From Phanerochaete sordida (Eukaryota; Basidiomycota; Agaricomycetes; Polyporales; Phanerochaetaceae), in NCBI GenBank assembly GCA_019973155.2, contig BPQB01000004.1, positions 992,001 to 1,056,000 of the forward strand: a stretch of 64,000 bases of DNA, written 5' to 3'. The translations under genes and the position numbers were made by a program. This document shows, in pieces, positions 1-12,662 of the stretch. How positions within the stretch are numbered: the first letter of the stretch is position 1; every line of letters begins with the position of its first letter. Under the pieces are notes generated by a model. The model was not told where the DNA came from and searched no databases. It saw only the letters and a list, made by a program, of their open reading frames with translations.

Positions 1-2779
1 GAACGCAGAGAAAGAGCAGCTGCAGTCCGCGTCGAAGGTCCAGAGACTCGAAGGCAGGATCAGTAAGTCGACGGGCGGTACTCTTGCGCGACAATCACTC
101 TTACACTTGTGGCCAGGCGAACTGGAGACGCTGCTATCAGAGATGCAGCTAGCACTCGATGTATCTCGTTCCCCGTCGACAGCGCTGTCGCCCTCTTCAT
201 ACGTGAGTCTTGTTGCAGTTCATGGCCGCGACTACATGCTCACGGAACAATACGCGTCAGAGCATTTCCCAGATGGCTGGTCCATCATGTCAATCAATGT
301 CGCCGAGCAATGTAAGTTTGCAGCTTTGCCTCTGATCCGTTAGACTGACAAAAGCTGCGCTCAGACCCTATCCCCACATACTAACGGATCACACTATTAT
401 GATACGACCGGTAGCTACGAAGATGATATGGCCCTCGCCGTCGCCGCCGTGTACTCCAGGACTCCCAGCTCTCTTGTGCCGCATACGGAGCAGAACGCCG
501 TGGTAACTGTGACAAATAGCAGGAAAGCGCAATTACGAGCAATGGGCTGGCCGGAACAGCTTCCAGACCCTCTGGTCGCGAAACACCTGTAAGTCATGTT
601 AATTTCGTGGGCTGCCTACATAATAACCCCCTATTCTAGCGTTCATGCATTCTTTGCCTTCAACATGCACGCCGGGCGACTCTTTCACGGCCCCACATTT
701 CTCGCGTCGCTCAACCTGCACCCCACGGATCCGCGCTTCCCCATGATCGGTGTTCTACACGCGATGTGCGCTGTCGGCAGTCTGTATACCGCAGATATAC
801 CGCAGCCGCCCATGCAGCCGAGAGCCCAACAACCCTGTGAGTCAAATACGTGCAGCCTTATTTATCCCCGCCGTTCATTTACCTTCGATTGGGCAGATAA
901 TGGGCAGTTCTTTCACGTAGACGAGCTATTTCACGGCAGGTGGCGGGCATACGAGCGCAGACCCGACTCGTTTTCAGAGGAGCAAGCACGACGGGCCAAG
1001 ACCGCCACGGAGGAAGCTGTCGATTTAGGAGATCGCCTAGTCGAATGCTTGCAGGGTACGCCATTACTATTTTCTGCGCCGGCCTATTCTAATTTCATCT
1101 GCATATAGCACAGACTATTCTAACCTGGTTCTATCTCATCCAAGCGCGGTAAGTCATCTGGTAAATTGACCGTCGTGTCATCCACTAACCAGCGCGTCGA
1201 TAGGTGGGCGGAGGTCAGTTTGAGACCGTGCGAAGTGACGCAGTCGGCTAACGGCTGGATTTAGTCATATACCTCCTCCGGACAGTCTCTTCGATGCGTC
1301 CCGCCCTGTGGACTCAGTATAGCTGCGCCGTTCCAGTGTATGACCGATGCGGTGGAGCCGGGGAAGACGCCTGCCATCATACACGAGGCGAAAACTGTCA
1401 TCGAGGACGAGACACGGCGGAACGTGTTTTGGATCAGTGCGTCTGCTCACCCGCCGTGAATTATGAAAAGCTGACATTCTTGTGCTAGCGTACGCCCTGG
1501 AGCGTCAAGCAGCCTGCGGACATAGTTTCGCGATGGCGATGGACGACCTGGACGTCTGCCAGCTCCTGCCTGTTCGCGGCGACACGTTCGAGCAAGGGGT
1601 ACGACACGCATCTCTCGTTCTGCACATGGTCACCGCTGACTCGTCTGGCACAGCTCCCAGTCGACATCCGCGAGCGGCAGTGGTCGCACGACAAGCGCAT
1701 GTTCCTCTCGCATGTCGCGAACCAGACCGACTCCTTCGTGCTCTTCATCAAGACGTCGCTGCTGCTCTCGGAGGTGAAGAACTTCGGCCTGCGCTACCGC
1801 GGGCGGTACTACCGGGGCGAGACGAGCATGTACGCGCCGAACCAAGTCCTCGAGTCGCCCGCGACGTACGACCCGCGCCCGTCGCCCGCGTTTAAGGAGC
1901 TCGACGCCCTCATCGCGGCCTTCCGCCCGTCCTTCCCGCCGAACCTCCGCAACCCCGTGCAAGACGAAATGGTCGACGCGTACCTGTATGCGGCGAACTG
2001 TGGCGCATATCTGTATGTATCTCTCCACCCTCACTTATTACGGAGTGCTCACAACCTGGATCGCAGGGCGCAGATCCTTCTGCACGAGCCCCACACGCGC
2101 ATGACGTCTCTGCGCGACCCGTCGGTGCCCAAGCTCCTCGCCGCCGCGCGCAACATCCTGGACCTCATGTATGCGATCAGCGCCACGAGCTACGACCTCT
2201 CGCTGCTCGACCATCTGCCCATCGTACGTCCCGTCTCACCCTTTGCACGATAGCTGCTGATTGATGGTACGCCAGCTCGCCTGGAACGGATGCGGCAGAG
2301 TCTTGATACGGGCGCTGCGCGTGGCGATCGACACCGATAACCTTGAGCAGTCGCTTGTCTTGCAGGCCGAGATTGCCTTCGTGCAGTACGTCCATCGATG
2401 CTTAACCAAATTCCATTGTCTCACAGGCACACTCTCGCACAGCTCCATGCTCTCCAAGGCCGGCGAACGCATGCCCCTCGCATGTATGCACTCTTCCCCT
2501 CTTCCCCTCCCTCCTCCCGCTGACCCGCTTACCTACGCAGACCGCTACAAGAAGATGGTTTACGACTTCCTCGCAAACCACTGCGGCCCGCAGTACGTCG
2601 AGTCGCTCCCGCAGACGTCGTACCACCAGGGGCGCTTCCCGTCGCCGAACGACGGCTTCTACCCCGCCGCGCCCCCGCCGGGCAGCGGCACGCTGTACGC
2701 CGGCGGCATGTACACCGCGGACGACCTCGAGCCGCCTGCACAGATGCATGCGCAGGTGCCGCGGACGCATCTTGGTTAG
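1..2779 (+). CDS. Fungal-specific transcription factor (fungal_trans domain), 5' partial
   Basis: A multi-exon gene already open at base 1. The first exon reads as a charged coil leading to ELETLLSEMQLAL, the linker that follows a Zn2Cys6 cluster in this family, so the DNA-binding domain lies upstream of the window. The core matches the paralogue at 18600-21825 segment by segment: HAFFAFNMHAGRLFHGPTF, LHAMCAVGSLYTADI, ETRRNVFWI, then FVLFIKTSLLLSEVKNF and LRNPVQDEMVDAYLYAANC. These belong to the fungal_trans (middle homology) region of Zn2Cys6 regulators. The stop is TAG at 2777-2779. Introns are 45-75 bp with normal GT-AG ends. The junctions near 290-430 and 1200-1320 could not be joined in one clean frame, so either unusual splicing or decay there is possible. 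The role is presumably RNA polymerase II regulation; the target is unknown. Confidence 0.8.
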
Positions 2780-5700
2780 AGTTTGGCTGGATGGAGCAGT
2801 TTTGTATGGATTTGTAGCGTAGTAGTCCGCTAATGTAGCTCGAGCCCAATTGGTTGTATTATCCGTATCACCCCCTCTCAGCATATCTTTTCTCCAGCGA
2901 TGTCTGAATATAGTCCCGTAGAGATGAGTGTAATGGATGCATGAGACAGGAAGGATCATAGCAGGGGTGTAATCCGGGACGCCCTCGACGCCGTTCGTGC
3001 TTTCGACATGATGCACCGTGCGCACTGCACTCATATGCAGGCGGGCCGCGGCAGCGCGGGCCCTCGCACAAGCGCCGCCTCGTCCTCTCCTTCCTCCACT
3101 ACACCAACAACCGCGTCCGAGCACTTGGCGACCCGTGCGAGCCACTCCGCGGCGTGTGATTCGTGTACTGCGAGAGCGAGCGTAGACACGCTGTGACACG
3201 CGTGCGCCACCGTCGCTTCGTACACCGAGTACGGCTCCGTTAACGGAGTCTGACTGATGCCAGAGGTCGAACTGACCGTCTGGTGCTCTACCCATCGGAT
3301 GCAGGTACGGTTAGCCATATTTCCACGCCACTCATGCTACAGACGGCTCCATACAGTCAACCGTAACGCCACCTATCTAGCTTGTCCCTCATGTTGTCCG
3401 AAGGCTGCCGCTCAACCACACTGCGGTCAATAAGATCTCCCGCGACGAAATAAGCAGACCGCCGGCCGCTCTCCGCAGCGTTCAGCTAACGTACAACGCC
3501 GGACGCAGGCGCACACGAACGACACACGAGCATGTGCTCCCTCCGTCGACCTTCTCCGAAGCACCTGCAGGCGCGCCGCGCCCGCCCTTCGCAGCGCCCC
3601 TGGCCTTCTGCAGCACGACAAAGTTTTAGCCTGTGCCACCGATGACGAGAACGCCCGGCGTCGCGCGCGCCGCTGACGCAGGCCTCGCCCGTGCGGCGGG
3701 CGCTGCGGCCGCAGAGCGCGAACCCTCCTCTCCCTGTCCCCTCCTGGGCTCTCCTGCGCTGCCCTGGCCGTCCTGGGCTCGCAGCGCAGGGCCGCGCACG
3801 CATGTCGCGCTACGGCCTACGCTAAACGGCGCCGCCTGGGCGCGCGGGCGGAGGATCAGCGTTGCGGCCGCTGCTGCCGCCTGGTGCCGGGCCCGCCCTT
3901 GGGCCTTCGCAGGGCTGCGCGGCGCCAGGCGTGCGCACGCCGTGCTGCAGCGCCAATCGATCGTTTCGCAGGACGATGGACAGGCTGATTGCGCCTCTGC
4001 CGGCAGGGCTGCCTTTGCAGCAGCGCGTTTGTTCTGTAGTGGTGCAGGTGGGCTCAGGCTGCGGAACGGTGAGCAGCACGAGGCCGAGCGCTGGTCGAGT
4101 TCGTTTCTCCCGCTTTGGGGGACGTTCTGTCTGCGCCTCCAGAGTGCAGGGTGCACCCAGCTGGCCTGCACGGCCTGAGGGCACTGTGTGTGGTCCAGGT
4201 CTAGTCATGCGAGGGTCAGTCTTCGCAGCCAGGAAGGACGAAGACAATTGAACCGGTTGCCGCTCGGTACGTTCTTACTGCTACTCCTGTAGACAGCAAG
4301 TACTGAAGCTTTGAATGCGAGGCTGGCTTCTCAGTAATATAAGCTATTGCTCCCACATGCCTTCAACTAAGCTACCCATTAAACAAAGTTTATCGCTGCG
4401 CTCAAAGTTCCGTGTTGTATGGATCTCGCGCGCTCCCTTAACTTCGAGGAAACAGGCTCCCGCTCGCCATCTTCCCTGTCGCCTTCCGCTCGAGAGCTTC
4501 GTGACCGGGACAGCACTCAACGTCAATATATCACGCTCACGCAGATGTCCGCCGGGCACATCACGCTCCGCAGGGGGCAGCGCACCTCCCGGCGCGTTCT
4601 CTGCACAAGACCTGCCTCGCACGGCCTTCCAGTTGTGCACGCACGAAGCGCACGCGCGGGCGCCATGGAGCCGCCGCGCGCGCTCCCAGCGTCCAGCCTG
4701 CGAAGCCGCAGATCCCGGCCGCACAATGAAATCGCCTCGTGCAGCGGGCGAAGGCGCGAAGCAGCGTCGGGCTGTGCGTCCCTACACGGCCTGCCTCGCA
4801 GCGCTGCCGCTGCTGTGGGTCCCGGCAGACGCGAGCGCGGTGCAAGACGCCGCGGCGGCCCTCCCCAGCTGTGCGAACATGTGGGGACCGGCCTCGCCCC
4901 TATGACCGCACGGCGCGCCCAGCGTTTTGATTTTGGCGGGCAGAACGTAAGCCTTAGGTACCCAAAGAGCATGCATCTGCAGGGCCCTGCCCTCCCAGCA
5001 GCGCGCCCCCAATCCGGCCTGCTCAGCGAGCACGCCCGGCGTTATTACACCGTCCAATACATGCGCACCCCGCCGGCAGACGCGAGACACACGCAACAGG
5101 CCGTCTGGGGCTCTCGCAGCCTGAGCACGTGGGCAGCGGTTGCCCCGCTTGCTCAGCACTTGCTCAGCCCGCCCAGCCAACGCCGGCGGATTCAGCCAGA
5201 GGGCACGGCCGAACAGCCCCCGACGGGCCCCCGGCGACAATAGCGGAGGGCAATACAGAAAGGCTATCACAGCGGTCCGCGGAGGGCTCGAGCCCCAATC
5301 GGATCGCCTGGGGACGCGCGAACCCTGCTCGAACCTTCGGATTTTGCGTGGTATATCGAGTGTCGCAATTGGATCGGCGTGAGTACCTGCGGTGCGCGTG
5401 GGACGGCCCCGGGGGCTGAGGGTCGCCGTCAGATGACGCGAGCGGGCGAAGGCAAGCTGCGTCAAGTGGGCACTCGCGAATATTGGGCGCAAAGGGTCCT
5501 TCGACGCGATATTGGCTGCGGAGGCGTCGAGAGCCGAGGCATATTCGCGTGCTGCGCAGCCAGCGTCGGACACGAGGCTCCCACGCCACGAAGGCTGAGT
5601 CGCTCCGCTGCGCCAGCCCTCATGGTCACGAACAGAACGCCGCACAGAGCAGATGGAGAGAACAAGACTTATATTTGTTTCTTTACACTTTGTTACACGC

Positions 5701-5820
5701 TTTCTTCTATACACTAATGATCCTACACTTTGTACACTATCTGAGAGAAAACCGAGGCCCGACGCAGAGTCTATGCAAACGAGCAGCAACAAGCAAACCG
5801 GCGTCCGCACCCCGCCACCA
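2780..5820. other. Gene-poor, largely GC-rich stretch
   Basis: No convincing gene in about 3 kb. From about 3500 to 5600 the sequence is rich in G+C and CpG, which makes stop-free runs in several frames at once. Their translations are Arg/Ala/Pro-rich and resemble no family I know, and no splice-joined frame stands out. An AT-rich patch lies around 5660-5740. I see no intact transposon, tRNA or long repeat. Confidence 0.5.
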
Positions 5821-6517
5821 CCGCGAGCAATAAAAACGCAAGTCTAGCCGACAATAAAAAAGTGGGGGACGAGCACAGAGCAAAGATGATGAGACCGTTT
5901 GAGTGGACAGCAAGATGAGAGGAACCGGAGAAGAGCAAATGTACAGTAAAGGCACAGCAGACGAGACTCGGGGACGACGACAGCGGGAGCAGAGGGCGTA
6001 GAGCGTTCGGTCGGCAGGGAGCGGATGGATTTTGGGTGTGCGGCACCGGTGGCGGTGGAGAACGGGTTCGTCGGAGGGAAGACGCGGTGTGCGCGCGGGG
6101 GAAATGATTACGATTAATAATGGTCGCGAAAAGCGAAGGAAAAGGCGTGACTGCGCCGGACCAGGCGGATTATGGGCGAAAGGGCAGAAGGAGCGTACGG
6201 TGTTCTAAGGGTCGAGAATAAAAGAGTGACGTGCTGTACGAGGGCAGAGTGAGATAGATGGGCAGGAGATACGCGTGTGTTGTTAATGACAGTGTGTATG
6301 CGTCTTCTAGGCTGTAGATGGGAAACCAAAATGAATGTGTGTGGTTGCTGGGAGCATTGAGATAGATGGGCAGAACGAATGTGCGTTTCATGGGAGTCGA
6401 GTTGTCCGGCAGGTCCGAGTGTAGTCACGGCGGCGTAGATTGTGTAATTTTGAGATGGCAGTGGCGCACAGGGATGGTGCGGGTGAACACGGTTGTGGGC
6501 CAGGGATGATGCAAGAC
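5821..6517. other. 3' flank of the minus-strand gene at 6518-8875
   Basis: Noncoding as far as I can see. It holds two AATAAA motifs on the plus strand around 5828 and 5853, and two copies of a 16-base word (listed separately) that would lie in the 3' UTR of the neighbouring minus-strand transcript. Confidence 0.4.
6250..6373 (-). repeat. Two copies of a 16-base word in a probable 3' UTR
   Basis: tgagatagatgggcag occurs exactly at 6250-6265 and again at 6358-6373. Read on the minus strand this is CTGCCCATCTATCTCA, about 145 and 250 bases past the stop codon of the gene at 6518-8875. Confidence 0.6.
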
Positions 6518-8875
6518 CTAATTGACATAGTACCAGGCGAGCGTGACCCTGCCGACGCCCTTGATGTGAACCTGCGCGCTCACGCGGCAAACCTGTCAAA
6601 CCGCTCAGCAACATGCCAACTCTAGGAACGCAAGGCACTAACCATGTCAGCGACTTCCCAGTCGCGCCAGTAGACGTGCAGGCTGCCGTCAGGCTTGCGC
6701 TCAAAGCGGCGCACTTCGCCGAACGTCTCGCACCACTTCATGATCGCGTCGTGCCGACGGCGCAGATCGCGGTCGCGGCGAAAGGCGGCGAGCTCTGCGT
6801 TCGCCTCACCCTCGGGCAGTACCTCGGTGCTGAGGCAGGTCACGACGAGTTTCTTCTTGCGGCGGCGGACCCGCCGGCGGGCGAGCGCACTCAGGAAGTT
6901 CGTCGGCTCGGGCTCGGGGTGGAAGAACGAGGCTGTGGGCTGCTTCGGTGACGGGAGGGGAAGCGTGGGCTTCTCCGGCTCATCGTCGTCGAAGTCGACG
7001 AAGCTCTCCGGCTCCGCAGCGGGCGGCTCGGGGAGGTAAGACGCTGGTGCGAACGTCGGCGATGCAGGGCAGAACGGGTCTAGCACTACGTCCGGCTGCG
7101 AGTCCGCCGGCGTAGGCAAGGTCGACATCGATGAGGTAGTCGACATCGTCGAGGTCGATGTGGACACCGAAAGCGGCGGCGGGTACGTGCCGGAGCGGCT
7201 AGTCCTACGCGAGCTCAGCGCCAGCGAGAGCGTCGATGCCGAAGCAGGGCTAGAGATCGTATCCGCCGGCGACAACAGGCTGATGTCGGGGTGCTCCGCA
7301 GTAACTGGGGTTGACGGCACCGTGTCGCTGCGTTTACCGAGCGAGCCAGCACGGCCGCGCGAGATGAAGCTGAGTAGGCGGCTGCGCTTCGGCTTGATCG
7401 GTGGCGAGGGCGGCGTCGCTGGCGCAGAGACCGTTGGGCGGCCCTGTGATCGCGGGTCCATTGAGTCGATCGACCAGCGCGAGTTGCTGGGGATCGTCTC
7501 TTCCTCGAGCGTTACGGGAGGAAGCAACACCGAGTTCATTGCTAGTGGCGACGAAACTGACGGTGTGAGCGACACAAGAGAGGGCTTGTGCGAGATACTA
7601 TGGGTAGAGCTGACACTGATCGGCGATGCAGGGACGTGTGCGAGCTCCGCAAGCGTGCGCAGCTGAGGCGAGGACGTCGACATCGACAGACCGAGGACTG
7701 GGCGGATGCGCTTCGTCTCGGTCTCCATGGTCCGCTGCATCTCGACACTGCTCTTGCGCACAGGCGGGTGGGCGATGACCGTACCTTCAGAGCTCGCGCG
7801 GTCGTCATCAGGCTGAACAAGTACGCCGCTGCGCTTGGCGCTCTCCGAGGAGCGCTCTTCAAGGAGCGAAAGCGTTGACGAGATCGACGGGAATGCAGCA
7901 TGGTGCTGCAGTGACCGGGATGCGCTCATGTTCGCCGATGGTGGCCTAGAGCGCGGCAGAGGCTGTGAAGGAGAGGACGAATTCGACATTGAGACGCGCG
8001 GGGACGACGAGGGTGTCGACGCGGGGGTCAACTTTGGGGTCGACGGCGGCGAGGTCCTGTACACCGAGGGCGGTGGCGGCAGCGGCTGCGAAACGCGAAG
8101 AAAAAAACCATCGTTAGCACCAATCACGAACGGGGTAACATGCGCAGCGAGGAGCGCGGCAGAACGCCGGGTGGTCTGGACGTGCCAAAAGCTTGTCGCT
8201 GGCTAAAGCAGCCGCCGCCTGGGAAACGCAGATGCCCGACAGTGTTGCCTTCTGTCGAGATCTGGGCAGTGTGGCCATCACCGGGGAAACCAAGTGATGG
8301 CGCTGCGCTGATCGCTCGATGTGGACGTGTGCGGGTTCAACGGATTGCCCGGACTCGAACCTCCACACGACACGCAGGCTCGACCGTCGAGGCTCTCGAC
8401 GACGGTGACGCGTCGCCATGCGGCTCTGACGAAATGTATCTCCATGCGGAGGAGCCGTTGCGCCTGCGCGACGCGTCCAGACGCGTCGACCAGGTGGAGG
8501 CACGCTAGAAGCGCACGGGAAAAATTGCTCACCTTGTCACGCTCGACTCCACTCAGCGTAAACGCGGGACGCGTCGGGCTCGCGGGCTGCGAGGTCGAGG
8601 GCGAGAAGAGGGTGGGGTCGTACATGGACGGGTCGCAGGCGTCCGCCTCCTCGTCTGATATACGGGCGGATGTAAGTAAGCAAAGCGGGACAAGACAGCG
8701 GCAGAGACTTGCCCCAGGAGTACGGCGTTGCAGACGCGGGCTCTGCTGCGGCCTTGCCGGTGAAATCTGCGTCCGTGGGCATGTAGTGGATCGAGTCACA
8801 GAGGGAGAGGCGGTGGAGCAGTTCGAGCCCGTCGAGTCTGTGGTCGCAGGGGGAGCCTGCACGGTAGTCGTCCAT
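6518..8875 (-). CDS. Ser/Pro-rich protein with an RRM-like C-terminal end, function unknown
   Basis: Starts at 8875 with MDDYRAGSPCDHRLDGLELL. The first intron appears to be GC-AG (8655-8712, donor GCAAGT), joining PYSW to DEEADACDPSMYDPTLFSP. A second intron follows GVERDK. The exon after it and its junction to the long last exon (starting PLPPPPSVYRTSPP near 8089) are uncertain. About 400 residues are low-complexity Ser/Pro/Thr with scattered acidic patches. The end is compact: a basic RRRVRRRKKK stretch, a charged helix, then SLHVYWRDWEVADMVCRV and VHIKGVGRVTLAWYYVN, produced by a clean 50-bp intron at 6593-6642 and ending at TAG (6518-6520). That tail has the alternating beta-strand feel of an RRM-like fold, but I cannot assign the family. 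A nuclear or RNA-related role is speculation. Confidence 0.65.
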
Positions 8876-11800
8876 GGTGGGGAGGGATGCCTGTGGGCAC
8901 GAGACCGGGTGTGGGGAGGGTGTCCGTCAGGACTCCTGGCTGTATGCAGGAGAGACGCCGGATGGGTGAAGGCTAGGGTGGCGGGCAGATATTGGGCTGG
9001 AGGAGCGGGGGCGAAAGACGAAAAACGGACATGGCCTGGGGGTATTTGAAGAGGGCGGTGATGAGTCTCCCATCAGCCCTTGGGAATTCAGCCATCCCTT
9101 CGCGAGAAGCCGTCCTGCGAGTCCAGATCTCAAAGTTTAATCGCGTCTTTACGTATCCGTCCAAACAGCCTTCCGTCTCCTTTTGCCTAAACCCGGACGC
9201 CCTTATGTAAGCCACACCCCCAGTTTTGCCTCCGTCGTCCACCACCGCCCGGCCGGCACCGACGGCCATCCACGTGCAGCACCGCGCGCCGTGATTTCCT
9301 CTCGATTTCCTCGACATTTTCGCCCTCTTCGCCGCCGCCCTGCCTGCGTCGCTTGTGGGCGCACCTCGTGCACAAAGCATGCATCTCTGTCTCGCTCGCA
9401 TAGCCGCGCTGCCGTGCCACAAGCTCAAGCGTGGGTTACGTCCACGAAGCGTCGAGGCAGCTCGACGCTCTGCGGCCCCGCGCAAGCTGCGCCCCGCGTG
9501 CGGACAGGCTCTCGCTCGCGACGTCGCACTTCGCAGCCCGCTGTCTCCGTCGCATTCCCCCGCATCACCCGCACGCGTGCAGCTGCACTGCCCGATCCGA
9601 GCAGCGCAGGCGAGCGTCGCACGCCGCCCGTGGCTGATTCTGTCGCGCGCGCGCCAGGCCGACTGCCGTCTTTGTCTCGCCGTCCCTGCACGCGACAGCG
9701 CTCCTCGCCCGACGTTGGCTCGCTGTCACGGGCGTGTGCCTGGGCGGCGCGCGTGTTCGTGTCTCCGGCGAAGCCTGCGCCGCTGTGGGCCGCGGGGCGC
9801 CGCATCGGGCAACGCGTTCTCTCGCGCTCGCCCCGCGCCGCCCGCGCCCGCACGAGCACATGCAGCCGGGCCCTGTGCTCGCTGATGCATCACGCATGAT
9901 GGGCCCGGAAATGTCGCTCCTGGGTCGCCCACTGGCGACTTGCGCCTGGACACGGCGTGCACTCACAGCGGTGCCGGCACGCCTAACCTAACGTTGCTCG
10001 ATTGGGGGCGATATGGCGATCGGCAGTCTGCACTGCTGGGAATGTGCTGGGAACACCCCCTGGCGGTAGATGCACGGTGCGTCGCCATGGACGCGTATCT
10101 TCTCCGGTGGTTCAGTCACCTCCAGCTGTCGGACGGTGTGAGTACAATGCAAGGTTCCGCGGCGGGGTGCCTGGTACGTCAGGCCTCTGCACATAACGGG
10201 TGCAGCGCCCCGCGAGATGCGTTGCCCCAGCCCGTGAACCTGAGTCGGGTGCACGCGGGCTCCCATGCCCAAGTTCGCCATGCCGTACCAGCTTGCGGCC
10301 TTCCAGGCAGATATGTTGCCACACGCCGTCATCCTCGACACGCCGCGCTGACCCGCCGCGGCTGAGTCACGCACAGCCCTGGCCCTGGATGTGCCGTGTA
10401 CCTGCAGAGGAGGTAGGGAAGGCCAAGGGCGGAGAGAGGTGTGTTCACTGCCAGAACGCCGCCGCGACGTCTGGTGGCGCGTTTGCCCTGGGATGGACGG
10501 CGGCCTCTCGCGAGCCGTCGTGTCGCGTGGCGCAGGCGCTCCGATAAGATAGCGACGGTCGCCTGCGCCCCGTCGCCCGCCCTCTGCGTCGCGCTGGCCG
10601 CCATCACTCTTGCGATCCGCGCACCTGGCTACCCCGCGGCGCAGCGCAACCGCCCCTGCGACCGCCACAAGGCCGAGCAAATCTCGTTAACACCCAGACA
10701 TTTGTAGCGATGGCGATCGTGTATCGACGGGCCCGCCGAGGCGGTGCGCCGGTGTCAATGTCACTCGGGGCGCAGCAAGCACAGAGGTACGCGCTGCACG
10801 GCCGCGGAGGGCGGACCTGGAAAGGACGAGCGAACCCTTTCCGCCCGGGAGCACGTCTATCGCTGGCGCGGCTTCTCTTTCCGGTGCGCCTCTCCCTTCG
10901 TGACGGCCCTTGCCCGCGCGCCGCTTCTCTTCTCGGCGTGCTCTCGCCCCGTTCTCCCTGTGCCGCATCGCCGACATTGCGTCGTCGGCGAACGTGGCAC
11001 GGAATGGGCCCTTCACAAAGCGTCACACGGCTTCGCGCCGGCGGGCCTCGACGCGCGATGCGCCCCGATGCGGCAGGTGTGCGTCGGCGCGGGGGAACGT
11101 GCCTCGGCGGCGCGCGACGTCAAAGTCGTCAAAATCGATCTAAGGTTCGCCCGATGCCTATCTCGCTGCCGTGCCCCACGACGGCTTCCCGCCGCCGCCC
11201 CGCTATGGCGCGCATCACGCCGACGCGCGCGCCGACCCCCGTCGACGCGAGCCAAACAGCTTCGCCGTCGCCGGTGCTGTGCGTGCCTCGAGGCTCGCAT
11301 GGACGCACTTCATACAACAGCTTCCACCTAGGGTCCTGCGACAGCTGTGCGAGCGGGGCGTACGCGTACCACTTATCTGACTGGCATATGCTGGATGGCG
11401 GCCAGCTTTCTGCCGCTGGCACGCTCCGAGCCTCGTTACGTCCCCGCCTCGAACGGCAGCCTCTACACTCTGGGCGTGCGCTCGGGCACCTTCTCCGCGA
11501 GCCTACGTGACATCGGTGGCGTTTCTATCAAGGCGTACCAGCGGTGCCAGAGCGCGCCCGCGCCCTGCACAGGCCAGGCCACGCTGCACCTTCCGAGCCC
11601 GCTGTCGCGCCAAACCCTATCGCGCGTTCCCGCGCCCGGGATCGCCCCGCCGCGCGCGCCCACGCCCTCGCTTTCCGCCGCGACCATGCTTGATCGACGT
11701 GCTTAGAAGCCGGGTTACGCTCGCGCACCGCACCCGCTGCGCGCTGCGCGCTGCCCGCGGACGCGAGCACGGCGCGACACGCGGCACACGTCTGCGCTCG

Positions 11801-12554
11801 CCGCGGAACGTGGCCTGGCTGCGACGTGCGCGCAGGCACGCGCACAGGCCGCCCTGGTGGGATGCCGCCGCTCGTTTTGGCGGTGCGGCTCCGGGCGCTG
11901 TGCGCGCGGCGACGTGCGTGCGCCTCTGCGCAAGCGACGCCTGCTGCGCTGTTGCTCCGTGCGCGGTCTGGCCAGGCAGCTTGAGCGCACGTGCCTGTGC
12001 TCTGCAGGATGCAGATGTGCATCCACAGCGACCGAACTGTTCCCCTGCTCGCCACAACGTTGCTGGCGCGATGGGCACGACGAACAAGATGCATCCAGCG
12101 CACCTCCGCGCGCCCGGATCCCGCGTCGCTGTTCCCCCGCGCGGACTCGCCATGTCCGCAAGGCCGCAGCGCAGCGCGTACGTATCCTCGGACGGCGCCG
12201 GCCAGTGATCGCACCGCGCAATAAATCACTTGCTGTCGCCCGCTCGGCGAGCAGGCAAGTCGCCTGCCCACACCGCCCGCCCGCGCAGGCCAGGACGCCC
12301 CCGCAGAATATTCCTGGCGCGCCCCGCACGCTGCTCGTACGACGGCACGCTGCACGTCGCGCACGCTCATGCTCATCTTCTCAAGCTCGCGGATCGTTGC
12401 GGGCTCTGGATCTCGTGCGTGGTGCGCCGCACGAGATCGGGGAAGCCGGCCTCCCTTTGTTGCGCTCCTCCAGCTGCGCTCCTCTGTGCCCGTGCGCACG
12501 CACACGCCTCCGCACGAATATTCTCATTCGCCCGCCCCCCGTCGCCGCCGCCGT

Positions 12555-12662
12555 CCAATCAGCACCGCGCTGCCAGCAGCGTTGCGCAGCCAATCGCAGC
12601 GCGCGCATCACGCGCGCCGCACAACGCTCGCAGGCAGGCGCGCGCCCGCATCGGGCGATTGG
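12555..12662. promoter_or_regulatory. Cluster of three CCAAT boxes
   Basis: CCAAT at 12555-12559 and 12590-12594, and ATTGG at 12658-12662, all within about 110 bp of otherwise CpG-rich DNA. CCAAT is bound by the fungal HAP complex. No start codon I trust lies just downstream, so function is unproven. Confidence 0.3.

Noticed and set aside
9982..9992. Telomere-like cctaacctaac
   Set aside because: Only about two units of a CCTAA-type word, not the fungal CCCTAA array, and inside a chromosome arm.
11528..12505. Several 150-325 codon frames on both strands in 9180-15100
   Set aside because: All overlap one another, are Arg/Ala/Pro/Cys-rich with no domain, and are expected from rare stop codons in very GC-rich DNA.
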